From Sporosalibacterium faouarense (GTDB taxonomy: Bacteria; Bacillota; Clostridia; Tissierellales; VENL01): a stretch of DNA of 55,573 nt. Of the stretch, positions 26,700-34,980 are shown one piece after another. The stretch covers positions 1 to 55,573 of the forward strand of contig NZ_JAETGO010000007.1 of assembly GCF_016765695.1 (NCBI RefSeq). Reading direction: 5' to 3'. Numbering within the stretch: position 1 is the stretch's first letter; each line of letters opens with the position of its first letter. Under the pieces are notes generated by a model that saw nothing but the letters and a program-made list of their open reading frames with translations, made no database searches and was not told the DNA's origin. Made by a program: the position numbers and the translations under genes.

Positions 26700-26745
26700 T
26701 AAATTTACTTTAATTATAAGAATTTCTAAAGAGGAGTTGAAAACT

Positions 26746-29094
26746 ATGGGAAATATACGGAAATGGTTTACAAGATTTTTAGCAGTAGCGATGTCCTTTA
26801 TAGTATTACTAACGGCAATAGGCACTCATGTCGTGTTTTCTGACGATGCTTTTGAGACAAAGCAAATGGAAGCGGCAAATCATTTGTTGAATTTAGAGTT
26901 TATCAGTGGAGATGAGAATGGTAATCTTGAATTAAATAAAGAAATTACAAGAGAAGAGTTTGCATATATAATAGTTTCAATAACTGACCTTAATGAAAGG
27001 GCAGAAGAAATGGCTTCGAATTATTTATTTCCAGATGTAAGCAGAGATAGATGGTCCAATGGAGCAATAAATGTAGTTGTTGATAAAGGTTATCTAACAG
27101 GAAAGCTTGATGGGTATTTTCATCCTGAAGGTAGTTTAACATATGCAGAAGTAATTACTTCTTTAGTTAGGTTATACGGATACGATGACTCAGAAATTTC
27201 AGGGAAATGGCCTGAAAGTTATGATATCAAAGCTAAAAACATAGGAATAACAGATGGGGTTGAATTAAAGAATAATTCTATAATAACTAAAGGGGAAGTA
27301 GCAGTTTTAGTTTATAATCTATTAAACGCTACTTCAAAGGATGATACAGATATAAATTTTGCTGAAAGTAATAATTTATTTAAAGATTGTATTATATTAG
27401 AAAACTCAAATACATCAGATATGTTATCGGCAAATGAAGTATTAACAGATAAAGGAACTTTTTATCTAGAAGATGGTATGGGAAGTCTTGAGCCTGGTGA
27501 AACCTTTAGATTAAAAATTGAAAATGATATAATAACGAAAGCATTTGAAGATTTGAGTAATGTAAAGAGAATAAGTGTGGAAATGGCATTAGGTAATAAA
27601 GTAACTTATTCTCTTGGGAATTATAATGAAACTATGACCCTTCCTAGTAAAACAACATATTACTATAAAGGTGAAATGATTGATTATAGCGAAATACAAG
27701 ATATTATTGAAGTGAACAGTTCAATCGTATTATCTATGAATGAAAATGGGGTTGGATATGAATATGGAGTGATATACGATCCTGTATATAGTGAACCAGA
27801 AGTAGCAATGAACTATAGTTTAGCAGACGGAAAGCTAGGTGCTATTAAGATAGATAAAGATACTAAAATTACCAGAAATGGAGAGATAATAAGTATCGAG
27901 CAAATTGAAGATGAAAATATAGTATATGAAGTAAGGGACATATGGGAAAAAAATAAATTTATTTTAGTAGTTGATAATAAAGTTAGTGGAGAAATAGAAT
28001 ACATACTTCCAAATAAGTTATCTCCAAAATCAATTACAATAGACGGCGAAAGTTATGAGTTAAGTAAGGATATAGATTTAGGAAAAATATCTAATAGAGG
28101 TGTATTTCAAACTAATGATATGGTAACTTTAATGCTTGGTAAAGATGGAAAAATTGTTGATATATCAATGTATAGCAGTGAAGATAATTCTTATTATGCA
28201 TTAGTTTTAAATCAATACACAGAAGAATCAATTTCTATTGAAGATTTTGGGAAAAAACAAAAGTTTGTTAAACTCCTTCATACTAATGGAGCTACAAAAA
28301 CTTATAAAATTAATTTAGATAATAAGAGTTATAATGGAAAGCTGGTTAAATATAAAGTTTTAGACAGGAATATTGATGATGATGAAGATGATTATGAAAG
28401 TGTTAGTTTAGAGATTCTTAAAGATAAAAAACCGGAATCCCATACCATAGACAAATATGAAAAGAAAATAGATTCAAATTATTTTGCTGATAATGTAGTA
28501 ATATTTAACCTAGTTAATAATATATATGGTGGAGATTCTGAAGCCTATATAATGGGATGGGACGAACTTCCTAATGGACCTATTGAGAAAGGAAAGGTAA
28601 AATATCTAAATAAAGTTGGAGATTTCCAAGATGTCAATGTAATGTTCGTGGAAAATATACTAGACGAAAACTGCTATCAAGGTATAGTAACTAAAACTAC
28701 TATGGCCTGGGATCCTCAGAATGGAACAACATATACCCATACAATATTAGTTAATGGAAATAAATACACAACTAATCATCATGTTAATGGTATGAGTAAT
28801 GGAGATGTAGTAGAATTAGAAATGAAGGATAATAGAATAACTTCTATTCAAGGTATTAAGTACCCTTGGGTAGAATCTTCAGAAGTGCAGGCAATTGATT
28901 CATCGAGGATTAAAATTAAAAATGAGATATATAAATTTGATGATAATATTGGAATATACTATGTAGAAAATGGAGATTATGATATGAAAGGAATTGACGA
29001 TATTAAATCTAAAAATAGGCATGGAAGGGTTAAAGTCTATCTAGATAAATCTACAAAGTATGGTGGAAAGGTAAAACTCTTAATATATTATTAA
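26746..29094 (+). CDS. Secreted S-layer-homology (SLH) domain protein
   Basis: Exported wall-bound protein of 782 residues. A signal peptide (FLAVAMSFIVLLTAIGTHVVFS) spans about residues 10-32. SLH repeats follow in the first 200 residues, e.g. ITREEFAYIIVSIT, YLFPDVSRDRWSNGAINVVV and GSLTYAEVITSLVRLYGY; they bind secondary wall polysaccharide. The remaining 580 residues are acidic, rich in Asn, Ile and Lys, and look beta-rich without a recognised domain. GAGGAG (26731-26736) supports ATG 26746. It lies 46 bases after the MacB-type permease, so it probably belongs to the same operon and may be a surface partner of the export system. Confidence 0.87.
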   Translation: MGNIRKWFTRFLAVAMSFIVLLTAIGTHVVFSDDAFETKQMEAANHLLNLEFISGDENGNLELNKEITREEFAYIIVSITDLNERAEEMASNYLFPDVSRDRWSNGAINVVVDKGYLTGKLDGYFHPEGSLTYAEVITSLVRLYGYDDSEISGKWPESYDIKAKNIGITDGVELKNNSIITKGEVAVLVYNLLNATSKDDTDINFAESNNLFKDCIILENSNTSDMLSANEVLTDKGTFYLEDGMGSLEPGETFRLKIENDIITKAFEDLSNVKRISVEMALGNKVTYSLGNYNETMTLPSKTTYYYKGEMIDYSEIQDIIEVNSSIVLSMNENGVGYEYGVIYDPVYSEPEVAMNYSLADGKLGAIKIDKDTKITRNGEIISIEQIEDENIVYEVRDIWEKNKFILVVDNKVSGEIEYILPNKLSPKSITIDGESYELSKDIDLGKISNRGVFQTNDMVTLMLGKDGKIVDISMYSSEDNSYYALVLNQYTEESISIEDFGKKQKFVKLLHTNGATKTYKINLDNKSYNGKLVKYKVLDRNIDDDEDDYESVSLEILKDKKPESHTIDKYEKKIDSNYFADNVVIFNLVNNIYGGDSEAYIMGWDELPNGPIEKGKVKYLNKVGDFQDVNVMFVENILDENCYQGIVTKTTMAWDPQNGTTYTHTILVNGNKYTTNHHVNGMSNGDVVELEMKDNRITSIQGIKYPWVESSEVQAIDSSRIKIKNEIYKFDDNIGIYYVENGDYDMKGIDDIKSKNRHGRVKVYLDKSTKYGGKVKLLIYY

Positions 29095-29118
29095 TAAGAA
29101 AAATATTGAGATATAGTA

Positions 29119-29160
29119 GAACAGGTGGGTTATAGAATATAACTTGCCTGTTCTTTTATT
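29119..29160 (+). terminator. Terminator of the MacAB-SLH operon
   Basis: Bases 29119-29134 pair with 29138-29153 (three G-T wobbles) around GAA, followed by TTTTATTTT. Confidence 0.8.
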
Positions 29161-29896
29161 TTGAATCCTTTAAGTCTACATATAGACTCCCAGAACTATC
29201 TACTTGGCAGAGAAACACATCAGAAACATTAGAAATATTATTAGTTTTTAACTGAGTTTCAAGCCAATCTTTAGTAAAATTTTTACTATAAAGATTCTTT
29301 TCAATAATAGTACCTTCTTTTATAACAGTAATTGGTAACTCAGATTTATTAACAAAGATATTTAAATCTTTTGGAGTAACTGGCTGATTTTTGGAATCAA
29401 GTAATATGCTTATTTTGCCTTCAGGCTCCATAAAAGCAAATTCAACATCACTTATATTGAATACTTTTTTACTTCTTAGCTTCTGCATTAAATTATCAGT
29501 TGATAGACGCATATGTTTTAAATTTTTTTCTAATATTTTTCCATGGGAAATGACTAGGGTAGGCTCTCCTTCAAAAACTTTCCTTGCATAAGGAGATTTT
29601 AAGCTTATAATACCAATAATATAAGTTAAAAGTGGAAATGCAATAAGGGCTATAATATAGTATATAGGATTATTATTTGTATCTGTCATTAAGCCAGAAG
29701 CTAAAGAACCTAAGGCAGCAGCAGAAGCCATGTTTGAATATGTCAATTTGCCCATTTCTTTTTTTCCCAAAAGTCTGAGCATACTCCATATAAGAGTGAA
29801 AGCAATTAGGATTCTCAATGCTAAGTTTAATAGAGAAATTTTAAACACCCCTTCAAATAAGGAAATTGCATAAAATCTAATATGCAATTTCTCCAA
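29156..29896 (-). CDS. DUF421 (YetF-like) membrane protein
   Basis: Membrane protein of up to 246 residues with three N-terminal hydrophobic segments, a conserved RLLGKKEMGKLTYSN loop near residue 42, and a cytoplasmic domain (about residues 105-240) carrying LVISHGKILEKNLKHMRLS. DUF421 proteins of sporeformers have been linked to spore membrane properties; its role here is not shown. There is no in-frame ATG near the N-terminus. TTG 29896 has no ribosome-binding site, while GGAG (29893-29890) is 9 bases before an in-frame ATT (29881). The start is therefore uncertain. Confidence 0.85.
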   Translation of the reverse strand: MEKLHIRFYAISLFEGVFKISLLNLALRILIAFTLIWSMLRLLGKKEMGKLTYSNMASAAALGSLASGLMTDTNNNPIYYIIALIAFPLLTYIIGIISLKSPYARKVFEGEPTLVISHGKILEKNLKHMRLSTDNLMQKLRSKKVFNISDVEFAFMEPEGKISILLDSKNQPVTPKDLNIFVNKSELPITVIKEGTIIEKNLYSKNFTKDWLETQLKTNNISNVSDVFLCQVDSSGSLYVDLKDSK

Positions 29897-29950
29897 ATAT
29901 ATTTTATTATAGTATTTGTTGTTAAATAAAAAAAAATTCCCTTTATCATA

Positions 29951-29979
29951 TTGACAATAAAAAATTTCAGTGATATCAT
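29951..29979 (+). promoter_or_regulatory. Promoter of the sdpR-sdpI pair
   Basis: Consensus TTGACA (29951-29956), a 17-base spacer and TATCAT (29974-29979). Confidence 0.75.
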
Positions 29980-29989
29980 TTTATTAAAC

Positions 29990-30009
29990 ATTTAGACAAT
30001 TATCTAAAT
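29990..30009. promoter_or_regulatory. Putative SdpR operator
   Basis: ATTTAGA (29990-29996) and TCTAAAT (30003-30009) form an inverted repeat with a 6-base spacer at the likely transcription start. ArsR-family repressors typically bind such dyads over their own promoters. Confidence 0.6.
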
Positions 30010-30031
30010 ATATAATAGAAAAGGTGATTTT

Positions 30032-30313
30032 ATGAATAAAGCATTTAAAGCACTGTCTGATCCAACAAGAAGAAAAATACTAGAATTATTAAAGGATAAT
30101 GATTTAACAGCTGGGGAGATTTCTGAGTGCTTTAATATTAGTAAGCCTTCTATAAGCCATCACCTAAACATTCTTTCTAACGCAGAATTAGTTTTAAGAG
30201 ATAAACAAGGGCAACATGTAATCTATTCTTTAAATACAACTGCTTTACAGGACATTTTGAAGTGGACATTTGACTTTGTAGAAGGAGGAAATAAAAATGA
30301 AAATAAAAATTAG
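30032..30313 (+). CDS. sdpR: ArsR-family repressor, SdpR-like
   Basis: Winged-helix repressor of 93 residues. ALSDPTRRKILELL (residues 6-19), AGEISECFNISKPSISHHL (recognition helix, about 32-50) and the wing region RDKQGQHVIYSLN are diagnostic. No metal-binding Cys pair (CVC) is present, so it is not a metal sensor. The next gene overlaps by 17 bases and is an SdpI homologue, the arrangement of the Bacillus sdpRI immunity operon. A dyad over the promoter suggests autorepression. AAGGTGAT precedes the ATG. Confidence 0.87.
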   Translation: MNKAFKALSDPTRRKILELLKDNDLTAGEISECFNISKPSISHHLNILSNAELVLRDKQGQHVIYSLNTTALQDILKWTFDFVEGGNKNENKN

Positions 30314-30932
30314 CAAAACTTTATTGGTATTAACTATTGTATCCTTCATTGCTACACTATTTGTTTATGGCTCTTTACCAGAGGAAATACCTATACATTG
30401 GGGAATTAATGGTGAGGCTGATAACTATGCAGGTAAACCTTTTGCATTACTCATTGGTGCCCTACCTTTTATATTATTAATTCTAATGTTAGTTTTGCCT
30501 AAAATAGACCCTAGGAGAGAATCCTATGAACAACATAAAAAGGCATATCAAATTACAACAATATTGATAGTAGTTATTATGATAATTTTTCACTGGATTG
30601 CCATATTAAAAGCACTAGAATACAATATAAATATTTCACTTATTATAAAATTGGTAATTGGAGTTATGTTTATTATACTGGGTAACTATATGACTCAAAT
30701 ACGACATAATTATTTCTTCGGTATTAAAACTCCATGGACTTTAGCAAGTGAGAATGTCTGGAGAAAAACCCACAGGGTAGGTGGATATGGCTTTATGATT
30801 AATGGATTCTTATTCTTAGTCACAATACCATTTAAAAATATTCTTGCAATGGTTCCAGCTATATTTACAGTAGTTTTTATTATAGGAATTTATGCATATT
30901 CATATATTCTATTTAAAAAGGAAAAAAAATAA
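30297..30932 (+). CDS. sdpI: SdpI-family immunity-type membrane protein
   Basis: Membrane protein of 211 residues with about six hydrophobic segments. The N-terminal DUF1648 pattern LPEEIPIHWGINGEADNYAG (about residues 28-47) and the C-terminal SdpI pattern QIRHNYFFGIKTPWTLASE followed by VWRKTHRVGGY (about 142-172) are clear. In Bacillus SdpI protects against the SdpC toxin and, when toxin-bound, sequesters SdpR at the membrane. No sdpABC toxin genes are in the window. AGGAGG lies inside the end of sdpR. Confidence 0.9.
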   Translation: MKIKISKTLLVLTIVSFIATLFVYGSLPEEIPIHWGINGEADNYAGKPFALLIGALPFILLILMLVLPKIDPRRESYEQHKKAYQITTILIVVIMIIFHWIAILKALEYNINISLIIKLVIGVMFIILGNYMTQIRHNYFFGIKTPWTLASENVWRKTHRVGGYGFMINGFLFLVTIPFKNILAMVPAIFTVVFIIGIYAYSYILFKKEKK

Positions 30933-30996
30933 TATAAAGCAATCAGTGAACTTGTTCTGATAAATAGATTATTTCAAGTAGTTCTTTAGTGAGAAA

Positions 30997-31031
30997 AGAC
31001 TCTATCTCTTAGTAGGTAGAGTTTATTTTTT
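30997..31031 (+). terminator. Terminator of sdpRI
   Basis: ACTCTATC (30999-31006) pairs with GGTAGAGT (31015-31022) with one wobble, followed by TTATTTTTTT. Confidence 0.75.
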
Positions 31032-31208
31032 TATAATAGTTATTTGATATAACTTAGTATAAATAGGTATTAATTGTAACTATAATAAATAAATTTGAAT
31101 CAAACCCTTAATTAAGAGGAAAAATAGAGAGAAAATAGAACTGTGAATTAAAATGGTATTTATTGGGTATTAAAGATGAGTAGTAAATTTTAAAATGGGA
31201 GTGATGTA

Positions 31209-33032
31209 ATGGAAACTATAGAAAAAATAATGTTAACTGGCAATCAAGCTATTTCTAGGGGATTCTATGAAGCCGGTGGTCTTATTGCAACGAGCTATCC
31301 AGGATCTCCAACCGTTGGTATAATTGAGAATACTAAAGCTTATGAAACAATTTATTCTGAGTTTTCAACCAATGAGAAGGTTGCATTGGAAGTAGCTATT
31401 GGAGGATCATTTAATGGTGCTCGTTCAATGGTTGCTATGAAGCATGTGGGAGTTAATATCGCTGCTGACCCTTTAATGACATTTACACAAACTCCTATAA
31501 ATGGAGGATTTTTATTAGTTACAGGTGATGACCCGGGGCTAGCAAGTTCGCAAAATGAACAAGATAATAGAATTTTTGGTAAGTTCGCCAATATGGGTAT
31601 ATTAGATCCATCTGACAGCCAAGAAGCAAAGGATTTTACAAAAGAAGCTTTGAAAATTAGTGAAAAATTTCAGACGCCTATGATGCTTAGAATAACAAGT
31701 AGATTATGTCATAGTAGAAGTGTTGTTGAAGTTAAGGAACGGAAAGAAAAAGAACAGTCGGAAATGGATACTAAAACAGGAGAGTATTGTATGATACCTC
31801 CTGGGTCTAGAAAAGCTCAATTCTTTATGAAAGAAAGACTAGAAAAGCTCGAGAAATTTGCCTATGAAATAGAAATAAACAAACTTGAACTAAAGCAAGA
31901 AACTGATACATTAATTGTTACATCGGGGTTATTATATAATAACTTAAAGGAAATTGCTCCAAATGTAAGCATTTGGAAGTTAGGATTAATTTATCCTATT
32001 TCAAAAGAGAAGGCCAAGGAAATAACCAGTAAATTTAATAGAGTTATAGTTTTAGAAGAAATGATGCCTTTTATAGAAAACGAACTTCAACTTATGGGGA
32101 TAGAATGTGAGGGGAAAAAGTATTTTTCATTTACTGGAGAATTAGATGTGCCTGATATAGAAAAGGGACTATATAATGCAGGAATTATTGATAATATGCC
32201 CGAAAGAATTGAAGAATTTGTTGAAACAGTGGCAAGATATCCTGTGTTTTGCACTGGTTGTCCCCATAGACCAACCTTTGACATACTTAAAAAATCAAAA
32301 ACTAAGATTATAATTGGCGATATAGGATGTTATTCTCTATCAGCTTTACCACCCTTTGAGCAATCCAATTCAATAATTAGTATGGGGGCGAGTATAGGAA
32401 TAACTAAAGGATTGCGTAAGGCAAAGGTCCTAAATGATAATAATGAACCAATAGTTGCAGTAATTGGAGATGGAACATTCTTTCATTCTGGATTACCATC
32501 TTTCGTGAATCTATTACATAACAAGGAAGATAATGAAAATATAACAATTATCATATTAGATAACAGAACAACTGCAATGACTGGTGGTCAACATAATGGT
32601 AGCTCGGGACTTTATAATGAAAAAGATGATATGAAAGTAGGTATTAAAAGTCTACTTGAGGGCATAGGTTTTGATAGAGTAAAGGAAATTAATCAGTATG
32701 ACTACAAATCTGCTAAAAAGCTATTTGAGGAAGAAATTGCATATGAAGGTCTATCCATTATAGTTGCCAATGGTCCATGTGCTCTTAAGTATAATATGGA
32801 AGAACCTTATTTTTATGTTGACCCTGAGATTTGCATCAGCTGTAGGTCATGTATTCGTACTGGATGTCCACCTCTTAGAATGATAGAGTATGAAGGCATT
32901 GATAAACTCAAATCATCAATAGATGAAGACATGTGTGTTGGATGTAGTGTATGTGCTCAAGTCTGTCCCGTCAATGCTATTAAGCAATCAGAGAAGATAG
33001 ATAGAGAAGGCGGTGAGTTCATTGGCAACTAA
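31209..33032 (+). CDS. iorA: Indolepyruvate:ferredoxin oxidoreductase, alpha subunit
   Basis: Thiamine-pyrophosphate enzyme subunit of 607 residues that oxidatively decarboxylates aryl pyruvates from aromatic amino acids to aryl-CoA while reducing ferredoxin. The N-terminal pyrimidine-binding domain has GNQAISRGFYEAGG and ATSYPGSPT; the TPP motif begins GDGTFFHSGLPS near residue 419. Two 4Fe-4S clusters at the C-terminus are CISCRSCIRTGCP near 541 and CVGCSVCAQVCP near 576. GGGAGTGAT precedes the ATG. It is coupled with iorB by an 11-base overlap. It points to amino-acid fermentation and to a supply of reduced ferredoxin for hydrogenase. Confidence 0.95.
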   Translation: METIEKIMLTGNQAISRGFYEAGGLIATSYPGSPTVGIIENTKAYETIYSEFSTNEKVALEVAIGGSFNGARSMVAMKHVGVNIAADPLMTFTQTPINGGFLLVTGDDPGLASSQNEQDNRIFGKFANMGILDPSDSQEAKDFTKEALKISEKFQTPMMLRITSRLCHSRSVVEVKERKEKEQSEMDTKTGEYCMIPPGSRKAQFFMKERLEKLEKFAYEIEINKLELKQETDTLIVTSGLLYNNLKEIAPNVSIWKLGLIYPISKEKAKEITSKFNRVIVLEEMMPFIENELQLMGIECEGKKYFSFTGELDVPDIEKGLYNAGIIDNMPERIEEFVETVARYPVFCTGCPHRPTFDILKKSKTKIIIGDIGCYSLSALPPFEQSNSIISMGASIGITKGLRKAKVLNDNNEPIVAVIGDGTFFHSGLPSFVNLLHNKEDNENITIIILDNRTTAMTGGQHNGSSGLYNEKDDMKVGIKSLLEGIGFDRVKEINQYDYKSAKKLFEEEIAYEGLSIIVANGPCALKYNMEEPYFYVDPEICISCRSCIRTGCPPLRMIEYEGIDKLKSSIDEDMCVGCSVCAQVCPVNAIKQSEKIDREGGEFIGN

Positions 33033-33618
33033 TATTATGCTTGGAGGAGTAGGTGGTCAGGGTCTAGTTTTAATGACGAAAATAATATGTCAGGCAGGCT
33101 TGATGGATCAATATGATGTTAAGAGTAATGATGTAGTAGGGTTATCTCAGAGAGGCGGCATGGTATGGGGAAATGTTAGAATTGGTGATAAGATATATTC
33201 TCCAAATATTAGGCCAAAGGAAGCAGATATTCTTTTGGGTATGGAGCCATTAGAAGCCTATAGATGGTGTTCACTCTTAAAAGATAAAGGCAAGATAATA
33301 CTAAATAGCAAAAGATTTTATCCAGTACCAGTGCAACAGGAACAAGAAAAATATCCAGAAGAGGATATTGAATCAATGAAGAAAAGATATGAAACTTTTG
33401 AAATAAATGCCTTTGACGAAGGAGTGAAACTTGGTAAGAAGCAAGTAGCTAATGTAATACTAATTGGTATCTTAGCAAAGGTGCTTGAGAATGAAGGGGA
33501 AACCCCAATAAAGGTCGATATATGGAAGGCATCAATAAAACAAAATGTGCCTACTAAAGCTATTGATATGAATATGAATGCTTTTGATTTAGGTTATAAT
33601 TTTCCTCGCTTTTATTAA
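33022..33618 (+). CDS. iorB: Indolepyruvate:ferredoxin oxidoreductase, beta subunit
   Basis: Gamma-domain subunit of about 198 residues that completes the IorAB enzyme. The N-terminal LGGVGGQGLVLMTKIICQAG and VVGLSQRGGMVWGNVRIG (about residues 38-55) are family hallmarks. I prefer TTG 33022, since GAAGGCGGTGA (33006-33016) is a near-consensus site 8 bases before it; a GTG at 33013 would lie inside that site. The start overlaps the end of iorA. Confidence 0.92.
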   Translation: MATNIMLGGVGGQGLVLMTKIICQAGLMDQYDVKSNDVVGLSQRGGMVWGNVRIGDKIYSPNIRPKEADILLGMEPLEAYRWCSLLKDKGKIILNSKRFYPVPVQQEQEKYPEEDIESMKKRYETFEINAFDEGVKLGKKQVANVILIGILAKVLENEGETPIKVDIWKASIKQNVPTKAIDMNMNAFDLGYNFPRFY

Positions 33619-33692
33619 TTCAGAAGTATTTAGTAATAGAAGAGGGAAAAAGAGAGAATCAATGGATGAAAATAAAAATGGTTAATTCATAA

Positions 33693-33802
33693 AATAAAAG
33701 AGCTAATCAGCCTACTACTAATTACGCTCCTTGCATTAACAGACTTTGTTATTTCTGTCTACTGGAAAGGAGAATATTATATTAGGCAATAGCTCTTTTA
33801 TT
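33693..33802. other. Nested long hairpin in convergent gap (terminator with structured insert)
   Basis: AATAAAAGAGCTA (33693-33705) is perfectly complementary to 33790-33802, forming a 13-bp outer stem. Inside are GCCTA (33710-33714) with TAGGC (33783-33787), CTCCTT (33727-33732) with AAGGAG (33767-33772), and ACAGA (33739-33743) with TCTGT (33754-33758). The outer stem is flanked by T-rich sequence on both strands, so it can terminate iorB and the facing gene. The 80-base structured interior is far larger than a normal terminator loop. No known RNA family is recognised. Confidence 0.65.
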
Positions 33803-33803
33803 A

Positions 33804-34700
33804 TTATTTTACAATATTTACGAGAGTTCCAATACCCTCTATATAACATTCAACAACATCTTTAGATTTTAAGTACTTTGGGGGGGTAAATCCAAAGCCT
33901 ACACCTGAAGGAGTTCCTGTTAATATTATATCTCCTGGATTCAATTCTATGCCTTGGGATAAATCACTTATTATATACGAAATATCAAAAATCATATGGC
34001 TTGTGTTTGAGCTTTGTCTTATGTCTCCGTTTATATTGCAAGAAAGGTCTAATTCAACTGGGAAAGGAATTTCACTCTTATGGATAATATATGGTCCCAT
34101 AGGACAGAAGGTATCTAAGCTTTTACCTTTAAACCACTGATTTCTACCTTTTTGTATGTTTCTAGCAGTTATATCATTACCGATTGTATAACCGAATATA
34201 TAATCATAGGCATCTGCTTTAGATATATTTATTCCTTTTTTTCCAATTATGACAGCTAATTCAACTTCATAATCTAAATGTTGAGTTATATGTGAGTGAT
34301 TCTCTATATAGTCTTCATTAGCAATAACACAATTTGGTGACTTGGTAAAGTATACTGGTTCATTTGGAAGATTTGAATCTGATATCGTTTTATCTTTTAG
34401 TTCATTTACATGGTCTTGATAGTTTTTTCCAATACAAAATATATTTCTTTTAGGCTTAGGTATAGGAGCACAGATAACTACGCTTTTACCTAGAATTTTA
34501 TCAACGTTGTCTGATGATATTATACGCTTAATAGAATCAATTAGGTTGTCATCAGATATTGAGATAAATTCAATCATGTTCGTTGGACATTTAGCATCTA
34601 AACTATCAAAGATATTTGAAAAAGGTATAACATATTTACGATCTCTTGACAATACACCTGACTCCATTTTATTGTTATAACGATAGGTCAGAAAATACAA
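33804..34700 (-). CDS. Fumarylacetoacetate hydrolase family protein
   Basis: Metal-dependent enzyme of 298 residues in the FAH superfamily, which hydrolyses, decarboxylates or hydrates beta-keto acids. IFCIGKNYQDHVNEL near residue 95, the metal ligand stretch DYEVELAVIIG near 137, GYTIGNDITARNIQ near 162, SLDTFCPMGPYI and LTGTPSGVGFG near 255 are characteristic. TTG 34700 is preferred because GAGGAG is 8 bases upstream; GTG 34709 overlaps that site. Its N-terminus then reads MYFLTYRYNN, as in relatives. The substrate is unknown, and no aromatic degradation genes are adjacent. Confidence 0.88.
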   Translation of the reverse strand: MYFLTYRYNNKMESGVLSRDRKYVIPFSNIFDSLDAKCPTNMIEFISISDDNLIDSIKRIISSDNVDKILGKSVVICAPIPKPKRNIFCIGKNYQDHVNELKDKTISDSNLPNEPVYFTKSPNCVIANEDYIENHSHITQHLDYEVELAVIIGKKGINISKADAYDYIFGYTIGNDITARNIQKGRNQWFKGKSLDTFCPMGPYIIHKSEIPFPVELDLSCNINGDIRQSSNTSHMIFDISYIISDLSQGIELNPGDIILTGTPSGVGFGFTPPKYLKSKDVVECYIEGIGTLVNIVK

Positions 34701-34980
34701 ACAAATCACTCCTCTATAAGAATCTCATGAAATTATTCTATTGCAATTTTGCGAAAATATCTTGAAGAAAAATATAGTGAATAAAATATTTCTAATCTCA
34801 TATATTGATTAGTACCCTTTCACTAGTGAAACAAACTCTTTTTGGAGATAGTTAGTACTTATTGGTTATTATTAGAATACCATAAAATAGTTATTCAGAA
34901 AACCGAGAAAAATTGTTTATTTTGGGTAAATTAATAATAAATCCAATTGTTTAACTAAACTATTAAGGAAGGAGATTATT

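Noticed and set aside
34818-34831. Perfect palindrome TTTCACTAGTGAAA between the FAH gene and msrA
   Set aside because: Single occurrence with no promoter placed to use it; too little support for an operator.
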